A stretch of 64,000 nt of DNA from Hyphomonadaceae bacterium UBA7672 (GTDB lineage: Bacteria > Pseudomonadota > Alphaproteobacteria > Caulobacterales > Hyphomonadaceae). Positions 33,399 through 41,645 of this stretch are shown here, in pieces (the stretch's first letter is position 1; every line of letters begins with the position of its first letter). The notes beneath the pieces are model-generated. The model saw nothing but the letters and a program-made list of their open reading frames with translations. It searched no databases and was not told where the DNA came from. A program made the position numbers and the translations under genes. Location: NCBI GenBank assembly GCA_002483135.1, contig DLHI01000019.1:29935-93934 (forward strand), given 5' to 3'.

Positions 33399-33905
33399 AT
33401 GCCTGTCAACCGACCCCATCCCGTATCCATGCCCCCGACGGCCTCCACGTCCGTCGGAGACGGCCGGCTGTACCTGCGCGACCAGGACCTGAACGAGGGC
33501 GCCGCTCTGATCCGCGCCGCCGCTCGCAAGCTTGCGCAACTGACTGAAGCGGTGGGCACGGCCGCGAACATTTCCTCACCCGAGATGGATATCCTGCAGG
33601 AAATCCATGACCTCGGGCCGATGGACGTTGGCGATCTTCGCGTACGTCTGGCCGCGCCCAAGCAATCCCTTGCCCGCAACCTCAACCAGCTCGAAGGCCG
33701 CGGCTTGCTCACCCGCGAGACCGATCCGCGCGATCGCCGCCGGAGGCTGGTCACGCTGACGCAGGCCGGCGCCACGTTCGCCCGTGAAGCGACAGAGCAC
33801 CGCAGGCAGATTCTGCGGCAGGCATTCCTCTCCGCCGGGCCCGACGCCGTGTCCGGGGCGCGCCGTATGCTGGCCGACCTTCTGCGCCTCAGGGGCGACA
33901 ATTGA
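33399..33905 (+). CDS. MarR-family regulator (PetP-like)
   Basis: Winged-helix regulator of about 168 residues from ATG 33399; earlier TTG 33342 and later ATG 33429 are possible. The MarR fold is visible: MDILQEIHDLGPMDVGDLRVRL, KQSLARNLNQLEGRGLLTRE (recognition helix) and DPRDRRRRLVTLTQAG (wing). It overlaps the response-regulator gene by 4 nt. In Rhodobacter the petP-petR pair has the same order of a MarR protein and an OmpR-type regulator. Confidence 0.85.
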   Translation: MPVNRPHPVSMPPTASTSVGDGRLYLRDQDLNEGAALIRAAARKLAQLTEAVGTAANISSPEMDILQEIHDLGPMDVGDLRVRLAAPKQSLARNLNQLEGRGLLTRETDPRDRRRRLVTLTQAGATFAREATEHRRQILRQAFLSAGPDAVSGARRMLADLLRLRGDN

Positions 33906-34582
33906 CGATGCGCACCGGCCATATCCTGGCGGTCGATGACGACGACCGCCTGCGCGACCTGCTGAAGCGCTACCTGACGCGCGAAGGTCACGACGTAACC
34001 GTGGCCAAGGACGCGGCGAGCGCACGCAAGCTGATGTCCTCGATGACGTTTGATCTTGTCATCCTCGACGTGATGATGCCCGGAGAAGACGGCCTGTCGC
34101 TGCTGAAGCACATGCGCGAGCAACGATCCGAAACGCCGGTGATCCTGCTGACCGCCCGCGGCCTTGCCGCTGAGCGCATCGAGGGACTGAAGCTTGGCGC
34201 CGACGATTACCTGCCCAAGCCATTCGAACCGGAAGAACTCGCGCTTCGCATCACCTCCGTCCTGAAGCGACTGACGCCGGATACGCCGGTGGAAGAGATC
34301 AAGCTGTCGGGCATGGTCTTCCATGTCGGCAAGGGCGAGCTGCGCAAGGATGGCCGCCTCGTTCGCCTCACCGAAAGTGAAACGCAGCTTCTCTCCATAC
34401 TTGCCGCTCGCGCCGGCGCGCCGATCTCGCGGCACGAACTTGCCGTGCTTACATCGGCCGGCGTCGAACGCTCGGTCGACGTGCAGGTGACCCGCCTGCG
34501 CCGCAAGATAGAACGTGATCCGCGCGAGCCCGTTCATCTGCAGACCGTGCGCGGCGTCGGCTACCGTCTGACGGGCGACTGA
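33902..34582 (+). CDS. OmpR-family response regulator (PetR-like)
   Basis: The 226-residue protein has an N-terminal receiver (ILAVDDDDRLRDLL, phospho-Asp in LVILDVMMPGEDG, PVILLTARG, DDYLPKPFE) and a C-terminal winged-helix DNA-binding domain (LTESETQLLSILAARAG to VDVQVTRLRRKIE and VRGVGYRL). It overlaps the MarR gene by 4 nt and is followed 1 nt later by its presumed sensor kinase, so all three genes form one operon. Confidence 0.95.
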   Translation: MTMRTGHILAVDDDDRLRDLLKRYLTREGHDVTVAKDAASARKLMSSMTFDLVILDVMMPGEDGLSLLKHMREQRSETPVILLTARGLAAERIEGLKLGADDYLPKPFEPEELALRITSVLKRLTPDTPVEEIKLSGMVFHVGKGELRKDGRLVRLTESETQLLSILAARAGAPISRHELAVLTSAGVERSVDVQVTRLRRKIERDPREPVHLQTVRGVGYRLTGD

Positions 34583-34583
34583 C

Positions 34584-35915
34584 ATGCGCCTGCGCGATTA
34601 CACGCCACGCGGCTACAACGCCCGGCACATCCTGATCCTTATCGTCCCGATGATCGTCTTCGTGGTGTCGATGACGCTGTATTTCTTCTACACCCACGTC
34701 GAACAGGTGAATGAAAAGCTCTCGCGCGGCGTCGCCGACGAACTCGCCTTCCTCGAACAGCAGAGGCGCGACCGGCCGGAGGACTGGCCCGCCCTGGTCG
34801 ATGGCTTCCGCCGCGCAGGCCTGATGGACGTATCCTTCACGCCCGGAAAGACCGAACTGGAAACGCCGCCGGGCAGCGAGTGCTGTTTCGAACTCGGTCA
34901 GGGCATCAACCAGCGCTTCCCCGGCCATCCCTGGGCCTACCGCTACATGGCCGGGGACATGCTTACCCTGCGCATTCTCACCGACGACGGGCTGCTGGAA
35001 GCGCGGATGGACCGTAAGCGCGTGATCATCATCACCGCGCACATCTTCATCGTGTGGACAGTCGCGTTCTCGATCCTGCTGCTCGTCACGTCCTACCTCT
35101 TCCTGCGCAACCAGGTGAAATCGATCCTGCAGCTGTCATGGGCGGCGGACGCTTTCGGCCGTGGCGAGGATGTTCCCGACTTCAAACCGTCGGGGGCCAT
35201 CGAGATCAGGAAAGCTGCGCGCTCGCTCCTGCGCATGCGCAACCGCATCCGCCGCTATGCCGACCAGCGCACGGCAATGCTCGCGGGCGTCAGCCATGAC
35301 CTGCGCACGCCGCTGTCCCGCCTCAAGCTCGAACTCGCCCTCGCGCCAAAGGACTACGACACCGGCCCCGCGAAGAAAGACATCGAGGAAATGGAGCGGA
35401 TGCTGGACGGCTATCTCGCCTTCGCGCGCGGCGAGGAAGGCGAACAGCCCGTGCAGTCCGACCTTGCCGAGATCGCCCGCGAAGCGGTGAGCGCGGCGGG
35501 AGCGCGTTCGCAGCTTGAGTTCGTCGCGGCATCGCCCGTGCCGATGCGCCTGCGGCAGCTGGCCATGAAGCGTGCTATTTCCAACCTTGCGAACAACGCT
35601 GCCGATCACGGGAAGCGCGTGCGCGTAACCGTGTCAGCCACGGCCGGCGAAGCAGTTGTGACTGTGGAAGACGACGGCGTCGGCATCGCGCCCGAATTTT
35701 ACGAGGACGCCTTCCGCCCCTTCAGCCGTCTCGACGCCTCACGCAACCAGAACGTCTCAGGAGTCGGTCTCGGCCTCACCATCTCCCGCGACACCGCGCG
35801 CGCCCACGGCGGCGACGTCACGCTCGGAAAATCAGAGCTTGGCGGACTGCGCGCCACCCTCCGTCTCCCGCTGGAATCCAGCCGACCGAAAGGGATGGGG
35901 GACGAGGAGGACTGA
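34584..35915 (+). CDS. Membrane sensor histidine kinase (EnvZ-like)
   Basis: The 443-residue protein has two transmembrane helices (about residues 12-32 and 148-168) around a periplasmic sensor of about 115 residues that includes a vicinal CC (GSECCFELG). HAMP follows, then HisKA with the phospho-His in GVSHDLRTPLSRLK, and HATPase_c (NLANNAADHG, EDDGVGIAPE, GVGLGLTISR). It is the cognate partner of the response regulator immediately upstream. The paired cysteines in the sensor might sense redox or metal; this is a guess. Confidence 0.93.
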   Translation: MRLRDYTPRGYNARHILILIVPMIVFVVSMTLYFFYTHVEQVNEKLSRGVADELAFLEQQRRDRPEDWPALVDGFRRAGLMDVSFTPGKTELETPPGSECCFELGQGINQRFPGHPWAYRYMAGDMLTLRILTDDGLLEARMDRKRVIIITAHIFIVWTVAFSILLLVTSYLFLRNQVKSILQLSWAADAFGRGEDVPDFKPSGAIEIRKAARSLLRMRNRIRRYADQRTAMLAGVSHDLRTPLSRLKLELALAPKDYDTGPAKKDIEEMERMLDGYLAFARGEEGEQPVQSDLAEIAREAVSAAGARSQLEFVAASPVPMRLRQLAMKRAISNLANNAADHGKRVRVTVSATAGEAVVTVEDDGVGIAPEFYEDAFRPFSRLDASRNQNVSGVGLGLTISRDTARAHGGDVTLGKSELGGLRATLRLPLESSRPKGMGDEED

Positions 35916-35936
35916 GGCGCCAGAAGCGGGCTCGCC

Positions 35937-36776
35937 CTACTTCTTTTCGGCTTCCTTCGCCAGCTCCGCGCCTCTGCGCGTGGCCGCTTCAACGGCCTTG
36001 CGCATGAGGTCAGGCAGGCCGCCTTGCGCCATCAGCACATCAAGCGCCGCCGCAGTCGTGCCGCCGGGTGACGTCACCTGACGGCGGAGTTCGGACGGCG
36101 CCTCGGCGAATTCGCCAAGCAGCGCACCGGCCCCGATGATCGTCTCGCGCGCGAGCGCATTCGCGGCGCCTTCATCGAGACCAACGGCGCGACCGGCAGC
36201 GGCCAGCGACTCCACGAGGAGAAACACATAGGCCGGCCCCGAACCCGACACGGCCGTGACCGCGTCCATCTGTGACTCTTTCAGTGGCCCGAGAACGAAT
36301 CCCAACGGCTCGAGCAACGCGGCCGTCGTCTCCGCCTCCTCGTCTTCGCAAGCGTCGGACAGCGCAAAGCCCGTCGCACCCATGCCGATTGCGCCCGGCG
36401 TATTCGGCATTGCCCGCGCGACCTTGGGGGCGCCAAGCGCCGACGCGATCCGCGCGATGGGCACGCCCGCCATGATCGACACGACGAATGTCTGCGGGCC
36501 CACCCAGGCCTTCAGCGCGTCAGCGGAGGCGCCAAATCCCTGCGGCTTGATTGCAAGGATCAGGATGTCGGCGGGTTCAGGCGATGGATTGAGCGCGACA
36601 TGCCCGAGCGCCGCCGCCTCCTTCACGTCATCGCCCGGCGCAGGTTCAACAACCGAGAGCCGGCCGATGCCCGCGCCCGCCAGATCACCCAGCCAGCCGC
36701 GCGCCATGGCGGAGCCCATCCGCCCCGCGCCAACCAGAACGGCATGATTGAGCCGCGACTTCTTCTTCGCGGCCAT
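35937..36776 (-). CDS. proC: Pyrroline-5-carboxylate reductase
   Basis: ProC reduces pyrroline-5-carboxylate to proline with NAD(P)H. The N-terminal Rossmann motif VLVGAGRMGSAMARGWL and the C-terminal signature (LRRQVTSPGGTTAAALDVL) are both clear. The 279 residues end in a Lys/Glu tail. It is convergent with the histidine-kinase gene and lies 5 nt downstream of the YbjN-like gene. Confidence 0.95.
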   Translation of the reverse strand: MAAKKKSRLNHAVLVGAGRMGSAMARGWLGDLAGAGIGRLSVVEPAPGDDVKEAAALGHVALNPSPEPADILILAIKPQGFGASADALKAWVGPQTFVVSIMAGVPIARIASALGAPKVARAMPNTPGAIGMGATGFALSDACEDEEAETTAALLEPLGFVLGPLKESQMDAVTAVSGSGPAYVFLLVESLAAAGRAVGLDEGAANALARETIIGAGALLGEFAEAPSELRRQVTSPGGTTAAALDVLMAQGGLPDLMRKAVEAATRRGAELAKEAEKK

Positions 36777-36781
36777 GATGA

Positions 36782-37285
36782 TCAGGCCTCGCCGTGCGTC
36801 TCGAACGCGACAGCCGTTACAGCCTCTTCAGCCGACTTCCCGGCCCACACCACGAAGTTGAAGGCGGGCAGGAACTGGTCGGCTGCATCGAGCGCGGCGG
36901 CGAGCACAGCCGCGATCTCGCCCGGATCAGGCGAGACGCGATCGAGCATCGGGATGGTGTGACGGAACACGGCCACACCCTCATCGGCCCAGTAGTCGAA
37001 GTGGCCGAGCCAGAGCCGCTCGTTCATCCGGCGCAACAGTTCCGAAATCGCCGGCTGCTTGGCGTTGGGGGCGCGCAGATCCATTGTCAGCGAGAAATTG
37101 AGCGAGGCCGGCTCATCGCGCCAGGCGAACATGCCGCCGAACTCGCCCCAGCGCGTCAGCGACGCGCAATGGATGAGCCCTTCTTCGGAACGCTCGCACG
37201 CCCAGTCGGCCGCGAGGAGCGTCTGCTCCACCACGTCCATCGAACGGTCATGAGCGTCGACGGAGACAAAGTCGAGTTGCGACAT
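36782..37285 (-). CDS. YbjN domain protein
   Basis: The 167-residue protein matches the YbjN domain (type III secretion chaperone-like fold): VVEQTLLAADWACERSEEGLIHCA, LNFSLTMDLRAPNAKQPAISELLRRMNERLWLGHFDYW and FRHTIPML. YbjN members modulate stress and motility in enterobacteria; the alphaproteobacterial form has no known role. It lies just upstream of proC on the same strand. Confidence 0.85.
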   Translation of the reverse strand: MSQLDFVSVDAHDRSMDVVEQTLLAADWACERSEEGLIHCASLTRWGEFGGMFAWRDEPASLNFSLTMDLRAPNAKQPAISELLRRMNERLWLGHFDYWADEGVAVFRHTIPMLDRVSPDPGEIAAVLAAALDAADQFLPAFNFVVWAGKSAEEAVTAVAFETHGEA

Positions 37286-37422
37286 CGGGTCCTCCAGTAA
37301 TCTGGTCGCCCGGAATCGGGCGGAAGGGCCATTGCGGAAAACGCTATAGAGCGTCGGGGCGTCCTACAATGGTGTCATGGTTAAGGGTTCAGGAACCAGA
37401 ATCGGCTTTCTGGGCCAATTCC

Positions 37423-37674
37423 TCAGCGATCCCCAAGTTTCGCTTCAAGCTCAGCCACGCGCTTCTCCAGCGCCTCGGCGCGCTCGAGGGCGGAGCGGGC
37501 AAGAACCTTCAGGGCCTCCACTTCCTCGCGCCTGGCAAGGTCTGCATCCGCAACCGCACGTTCCACAACCGAGCGGAACATGGCCTTTGCTTCGTCATTG
37601 GCGGCCTGCGCCATGCCGGCGGCGCCCTGCATCATGCGGGCAAAATCGTCCATCAGGGGGCTTTTGGTCTGCAT
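37423..37674 (-). CDS. ubiK: UbiK/YqiC-family accessory factor
   Basis: The product has 83 residues from ATG 37674. It has the BMFP family pattern: an N-terminal amphipathic helix (MDDFARMMQGAAGMAQAANDEAKAMFR) and a C-terminal trimeric coiled coil (ALKVLARSALERAEALEKRVAELEAKL). UbiK helps the UbiJ/Ubi complex in aerobic ubiquinone synthesis. It is divergent from lgt (gap about 100 nt). Confidence 0.85.
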   Translation of the reverse strand: MQTKSPLMDDFARMMQGAAGMAQAANDEAKAMFRSVVERAVADADLARREEVEALKVLARSALERAEALEKRVAELEAKLGDR

Positions 37675-37775
37675 GTGCGCCTCCGCGGTAGACCCCGTCA
37701 CAGGAGCCGATATCTATATGGCCTCACCGAGGGGGTATTTCAAAGCCACCTCCGCATGCGCTACAGGGTCGCCTC

Positions 37776-38684
37776 ATGTATATCCCCCTGGAAATCCCGT
37801 TCCCCCGCATCGACCCGGCGGCGTTTACCGTTCCGGTGCTCGAATTCCCGGTCCGCTGGTATGCGCTGGGCTATATCTTCGGCCTGGTACTGGGCTGGTG
37901 GTACGCTGTCCGGCTGTGCATCACCCCGAAGCTGTGGGGAGACGTCGAGAAGGGCCCGCTGAAGCGCGCCGATATCGACGACTTCGCCTTTTACGCGATG
38001 ATCGGCATCCTGCTTGGCGGGCGTATCGGCTACATCCTGTTCTACACCATCCCCTTCGAGCCCGGAAAACTGTTCGGGCCGACGGGCGACATCTCCTTCA
38101 TCTTCCGCATGTGGGAAGGCGGCATGTCCTTCCATGGCGGTCTGATCGGCGCGATCGTCGCGGTGTTCGCCACGGCATGGCTGCGCAAGATCCCTGTGCT
38201 CAGCCTTGGCGACGTGGCGTGCGCGGCGGCGCCCATCGGCATCTTCCTTGTTCGCATGGCCAACTTTATCAACGGCGAACTCTATGGCCGCCAGACGGAC
38301 GTCCCCTGGGCGATGCGCTTCCCTGACTATGACTGGGCCAAGCGGGCCTGGGGCTCGGTCGAGGGCAAACCCCTGGTCCACCCCAGCCAGCTCTATGAGG
38401 CAGCGCTCGAAGGCGTCGTGCTGTTCGCCGTCTGCTGGTTCGCAGTGTGGAAGTTGAAGCTGTTGCAGAAGCCCGGCTTGGTCGCAGGCATCTTCCTGAT
38501 TGGCTATGCGATCGCACGCACGCTGGCCGAACAGTTCCGCGAGCCTGACAATTTCACCCAGGGCGTGATGCCGGAATGGTTCACGATGGGCATGCTGCTG
38601 TCGATGTTCATGTTCGCAGGCGGCGGCTTCCTGATCTGGTGGGCCAATCGCAAGAACGATCCGGGTGCGGCGAAGGCGGCGTGA
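37776..38684 (+). CDS. lgt: Prolipoprotein diacylglyceryl transferase
   Basis: Lgt transfers the diacylglyceryl group from phosphatidylglycerol to the lipobox cysteine of prolipoproteins. The 302-residue inner-membrane protein has seven helices, the FHGGLIGAIVAV segment and the Lgt signature VRMANFINGELYGRQTDVPW. It serves the lipoproteins seen here (6424 and 24453 genes). Its stop overlaps the midA GTG by 4 nt. Confidence 0.96.
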   Translation: MYIPLEIPFPRIDPAAFTVPVLEFPVRWYALGYIFGLVLGWWYAVRLCITPKLWGDVEKGPLKRADIDDFAFYAMIGILLGGRIGYILFYTIPFEPGKLFGPTGDISFIFRMWEGGMSFHGGLIGAIVAVFATAWLRKIPVLSLGDVACAAAPIGIFLVRMANFINGELYGRQTDVPWAMRFPDYDWAKRAWGSVEGKPLVHPSQLYEAALEGVVLFAVCWFAVWKLKLLQKPGLVAGIFLIGYAIARTLAEQFREPDNFTQGVMPEWFTMGMLLSMFMFAGGGFLIWWANRKNDPGAAKAA

Positions 38685-39739
38685 GTTCGCTGAAGCAACG
38701 CATCGCGGACACAATCAGCCGCGACGGGCCGATGCCGGTCTCGCTCTACATGCTGATGTGCCTGCACGATCCGAAGGATGGCTATTACGCCACCCGCGCC
38801 GGCTTCAACCGCGACTTCACCACTGCGCCCGAAACCAGCCAGGTGTTCGGCGAACTTATCGGCCTGTGGGCGGCGCAGGAATGGCTGGCGTTGGGCCAGC
38901 CGCCGAGGCTGAACCTCATCGAACTAGGCCCCGGCCGCGGAACGATGATGCGCGACATGCTACGGGTCGCGCGCCGCGTGCCCGGCTTCATGAAGGCGCT
39001 GGACGTGACGCTCGTGGAGGCCAGCCCGCTGCTGCGCGCCACGCAGATCGAAACGCTGGCCGGGCATTCCATTCGTCACGTCGATAGTCTGGATCATGCG
39101 CCCGAAGGGCCAGCCATTGTCGTCGGCAACGAGTTCCTCGACTGCCTGCCCATCCGGCAGTTCGTCCGCAAGGACGGTCGCTGGCATGAACGGCAAGTCG
39201 GACTGAACACGGGCGGGGATCTGATGTTCGGCCTCGGTCCGCCGGCGGACCTTCCGCCGAGCCTCTCGCCAGTCGGCGACGAAGTGGAATACGCCCCCGC
39301 GCTTGAAACGCTGGTTGACGCGCTCTCGCAACGCTTCGCGAACAATCCCGGCCGGGCCCTGCTCATTGACTATGGCCCTGCCGAAGAGTCCCCCGGCGAT
39401 ACGCTGCGCGCCTATCGCGAAGGCCAGCAGGTCGATCCTCTGGCAGACCCCGGCACATCCGACCTGACCGCCGACGTCGATTTCGGCAGACTGAAGCGGC
39501 TTGCAGAAGCAGGAGGTCTTGTCATGCATGGACCTGTTTCGCAGGGACGCTTCCTCACACGTCTTGGCGCAAGAGAAAGAGAGCAGGCGCTGGCCGCCTC
39601 GAACCCAGCCCGCGCGGCCGAGATAGCACAGATGATCAACACGCTTGTCTCCCCGGACCAGATGGGCGAACGATTCAAGCTGATGAGCATAGGGCCCGCC
39701 GGAATCGGCGCGCCTGCGGGATTTGCGGAGACCGCATGA
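38681..39739 (+). CDS. MidA/NDUFAF7-family SAM-dependent methyltransferase
   Basis: The product has 352 residues from GTG 38681, which overlaps the lgt stop (GTGA). It matches the DUF185 family (RDFTTAPETSQVFGELIGLWAAQEW, LIELGPGRGTMMRDML, VVGNEFLDCLPIRQFV, LIDYGPA). The eukaryotic relative NDUFAF7 dimethylates an arginine of complex I subunit NDUFS2; the bacterial target is not known. It overlaps pgeF by 4 nt. An ATG-initiated frame extending to 38576 is not used because it lies inside lgt. Confidence 0.92.
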   Translation: MSSLKQRIADTISRDGPMPVSLYMLMCLHDPKDGYYATRAGFNRDFTTAPETSQVFGELIGLWAAQEWLALGQPPRLNLIELGPGRGTMMRDMLRVARRVPGFMKALDVTLVEASPLLRATQIETLAGHSIRHVDSLDHAPEGPAIVVGNEFLDCLPIRQFVRKDGRWHERQVGLNTGGDLMFGLGPPADLPPSLSPVGDEVEYAPALETLVDALSQRFANNPGRALLIDYGPAEESPGDTLRAYREGQQVDPLADPGTSDLTADVDFGRLKRLAEAGGLVMHGPVSQGRFLTRLGAREREQALAASNPARAAEIAQMINTLVSPDQMGERFKLMSIGPAGIGAPAGFAETA

Positions 39740-40524
39740 CCACAGACCGCCCCCCATACGAAGAAGCGCCCGCTCTCAAGCGGTTCTCGATGCATGTGCG
39801 CCACGGCTTCTTCGGACGGCGCGGCGGCGTATCCACCGGCGTCTACAATTCCCTGAATTGCGGCCACGGCTCCGGTGATGAACCGGAGAAGGTGAGAGAG
39901 AACCGCCGGCGGGTGTGCTACGCCATGGGCACAACGCTGGAGCGGCTGGCCTCACCCCGTCAGGTCCACTCCGCCAAGGCTGTGATCACCGAAACTGCCT
40001 ACGAGCCCAACGAGCGCCCCGAGTGCGATGCGCTGGTCACCAAGAAGCCCGGCCTGTTGCTCGGCGTGCTGGCGGCGGATTGCGCACCCGTCGTGCTGTG
40101 CGACCCACACAACGGCGTGATCGCCGCGATCCACGCCGGATGGCGCGGCGCAGTCGGGGGCGTGATCGAAAGCGCGGTCGAAGCGATGATGCAGCTTGGC
40201 GCCGATCCGTCGAAGACGGCGGCCGGAGTAGGTCCCTGCCTGTCACAATCCTCCTTCGAGGTGGGGCCCGATCTTGCCGACGCAGTGCTTGATGCAACGC
40301 CCTGGGCCGAAACGCTGTTCGAACCCGGCCAGGGCGACCGGCAGTTCTTCGATCTCAAGCGCTATTGTCTCGGCCGTCTGGCGCGGCTCGGCGTGGCGCA
40401 CATGGATGCGTTGACCGATGACACGCTGACGCAACCGGACGATTATTTCTCCCATCGCGCATCCGTGAAGGCGGGACAGCGCGACTGCGGGCGAAACATG
40501 ACTGGAATCATGCTGCTCGCGTGA
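39736..40524 (+). CDS. pgeF: Peptidoglycan editing factor PgeF (laccase-domain protein)
   Basis: The 262-residue protein has the YfiH/Cu-oxidase-4 signature: FGRRGGVSTGVYNSLNCG, RQVHS, DCAPVVLCD and HAGWRGAVGGVIE, with the conserved metal-binding His and Cys residues. YfiH prevents misincorporation of L-Ser for L-Ala in peptidoglycan precursors; the family was earlier called polyphenol oxidase. It is the last gene of lgt-midA-pgeF. Confidence 0.93.
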   Translation: MTTDRPPYEEAPALKRFSMHVRHGFFGRRGGVSTGVYNSLNCGHGSGDEPEKVRENRRRVCYAMGTTLERLASPRQVHSAKAVITETAYEPNERPECDALVTKKPGLLLGVLAADCAPVVLCDPHNGVIAAIHAGWRGAVGGVIESAVEAMMQLGADPSKTAAGVGPCLSQSSFEVGPDLADAVLDATPWAETLFEPGQGDRQFFDLKRYCLGRLARLGVAHMDALTDDTLTQPDDYFSHRASVKAGQRDCGRNMTGIMLLA

Positions 40525-40703
40525 TGCGATAGGTCAGCCCCCCCATTTGCCAGCCTGCGGCAATTGCGCCGCAGCCTGATGCGGCGAAACAACTCCCAAG
40601 AATTCCACATCTGTCGCGATTGCGACTTGCTCGATTCTGCGACAGAAGCGTGACGCAAACGGCGGCCCCAGTTTTCGGGACCGCAATTTGGGAGAGCTAT
40701 GAG

Positions 40704-41636
40704 ATGAAGATTATCTCGTGCAATTCCAACCGGCCGCTGGCCGAGAAGATTTCAACCTATCTCGACATTCCGCTGACCAATGCAGAGGTGAAGACCTTCA
40801 AGGACCGCGAGGTGTTCGTGAAGGTAAATGAGAACGTCCGCGGCAAGGACGTCTACATCATCCAGTCCACCTCCGCCCCCGCCAACGACCACCTGATGGA
40901 ATTGCTGATCACGACAGATGCGCTGGTCCGCGCCAGTGCGCGCCGGATCACCGCCGTGATCCCGTACTACGGCTATGCCCGGCAGGACCGTAAGACGGAC
41001 GGCCGCACGCCGATCTCGGCCAAACTGGTCGCGAACCTGATCACGGTTGCCGGCGTCAACCGCGTGGTCACGGTCGATCTTCACTCCGCGCCGATCCAGG
41101 GCTTCTTCGACTGCCCGACCGACAACCTGTTCGCCCAACCGGAAATGGCGGACGACATCCTCAAGAAGTACGGCCACAAGGACCTGATGGTCATCTCGCC
41201 CGACGTCGGCGGCGTGGTGCGCGCCCGCGCGCTGGCCAAGCGCCTCGAGGTCGATCTCGCCATCGTGGACAAGCGCCGCGAAAAGGCCGGCGAGTCCGAA
41301 GTGATGAACATTATCGGCGACGTCGCCGGCCGCAAATGCATCCTGATCGACGACATGACGGATTCGGGCGGTACGCTGATCAACGCGGCTGACGCTCTTC
41401 TGAAGAGTGGCGCCAAGGAAGTCGCCGCCTATGTCACGCACGGTGTCCTCTCGAACGGCGCTGCCGAGAACATCGACAAGTCGCAGCTGAAAGAGCTGGT
41501 TATCACCGACACGATCCAGGCGACCGATATCGTGAAGAAGGCGAAAAAGATCCGTACGATCTCCCTCGCCCCCCTCATCGGTGAAGCCATCCGCCGCATC
41601 GCGAACGACGAGTCGATCTCGAAGATGTTCGACTGA
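40704..41636 (+). CDS. prs: Ribose-phosphate pyrophosphokinase
   Basis: Prs makes PRPP, the donor for PyrE above and for purine, His and Trp synthesis. The 310-residue product from ATG 40704 (GGGAG upstream) has YGYARQDRK, the DLHSAPIQGFF loop, and the PRPP signature CILIDDMTDSGGT. All match class I Prs. The gene has its own 180-nt upstream region; the open frame to 40620 is leader. Convergent with the M56-M23 gene, gap 9 nt. Confidence 0.97.
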   Translation: MKIISCNSNRPLAEKISTYLDIPLTNAEVKTFKDREVFVKVNENVRGKDVYIIQSTSAPANDHLMELLITTDALVRASARRITAVIPYYGYARQDRKTDGRTPISAKLVANLITVAGVNRVVTVDLHSAPIQGFFDCPTDNLFAQPEMADDILKKYGHKDLMVISPDVGGVVRARALAKRLEVDLAIVDKRREKAGESEVMNIIGDVAGRKCILIDDMTDSGGTLINAADALLKSGAKEVAAYVTHGVLSNGAAENIDKSQLKELVITDTIQATDIVKKAKKIRTISLAPLIGEAIRRIANDESISKMFD

Positions 41637-41645
41637 GGTCGAACG

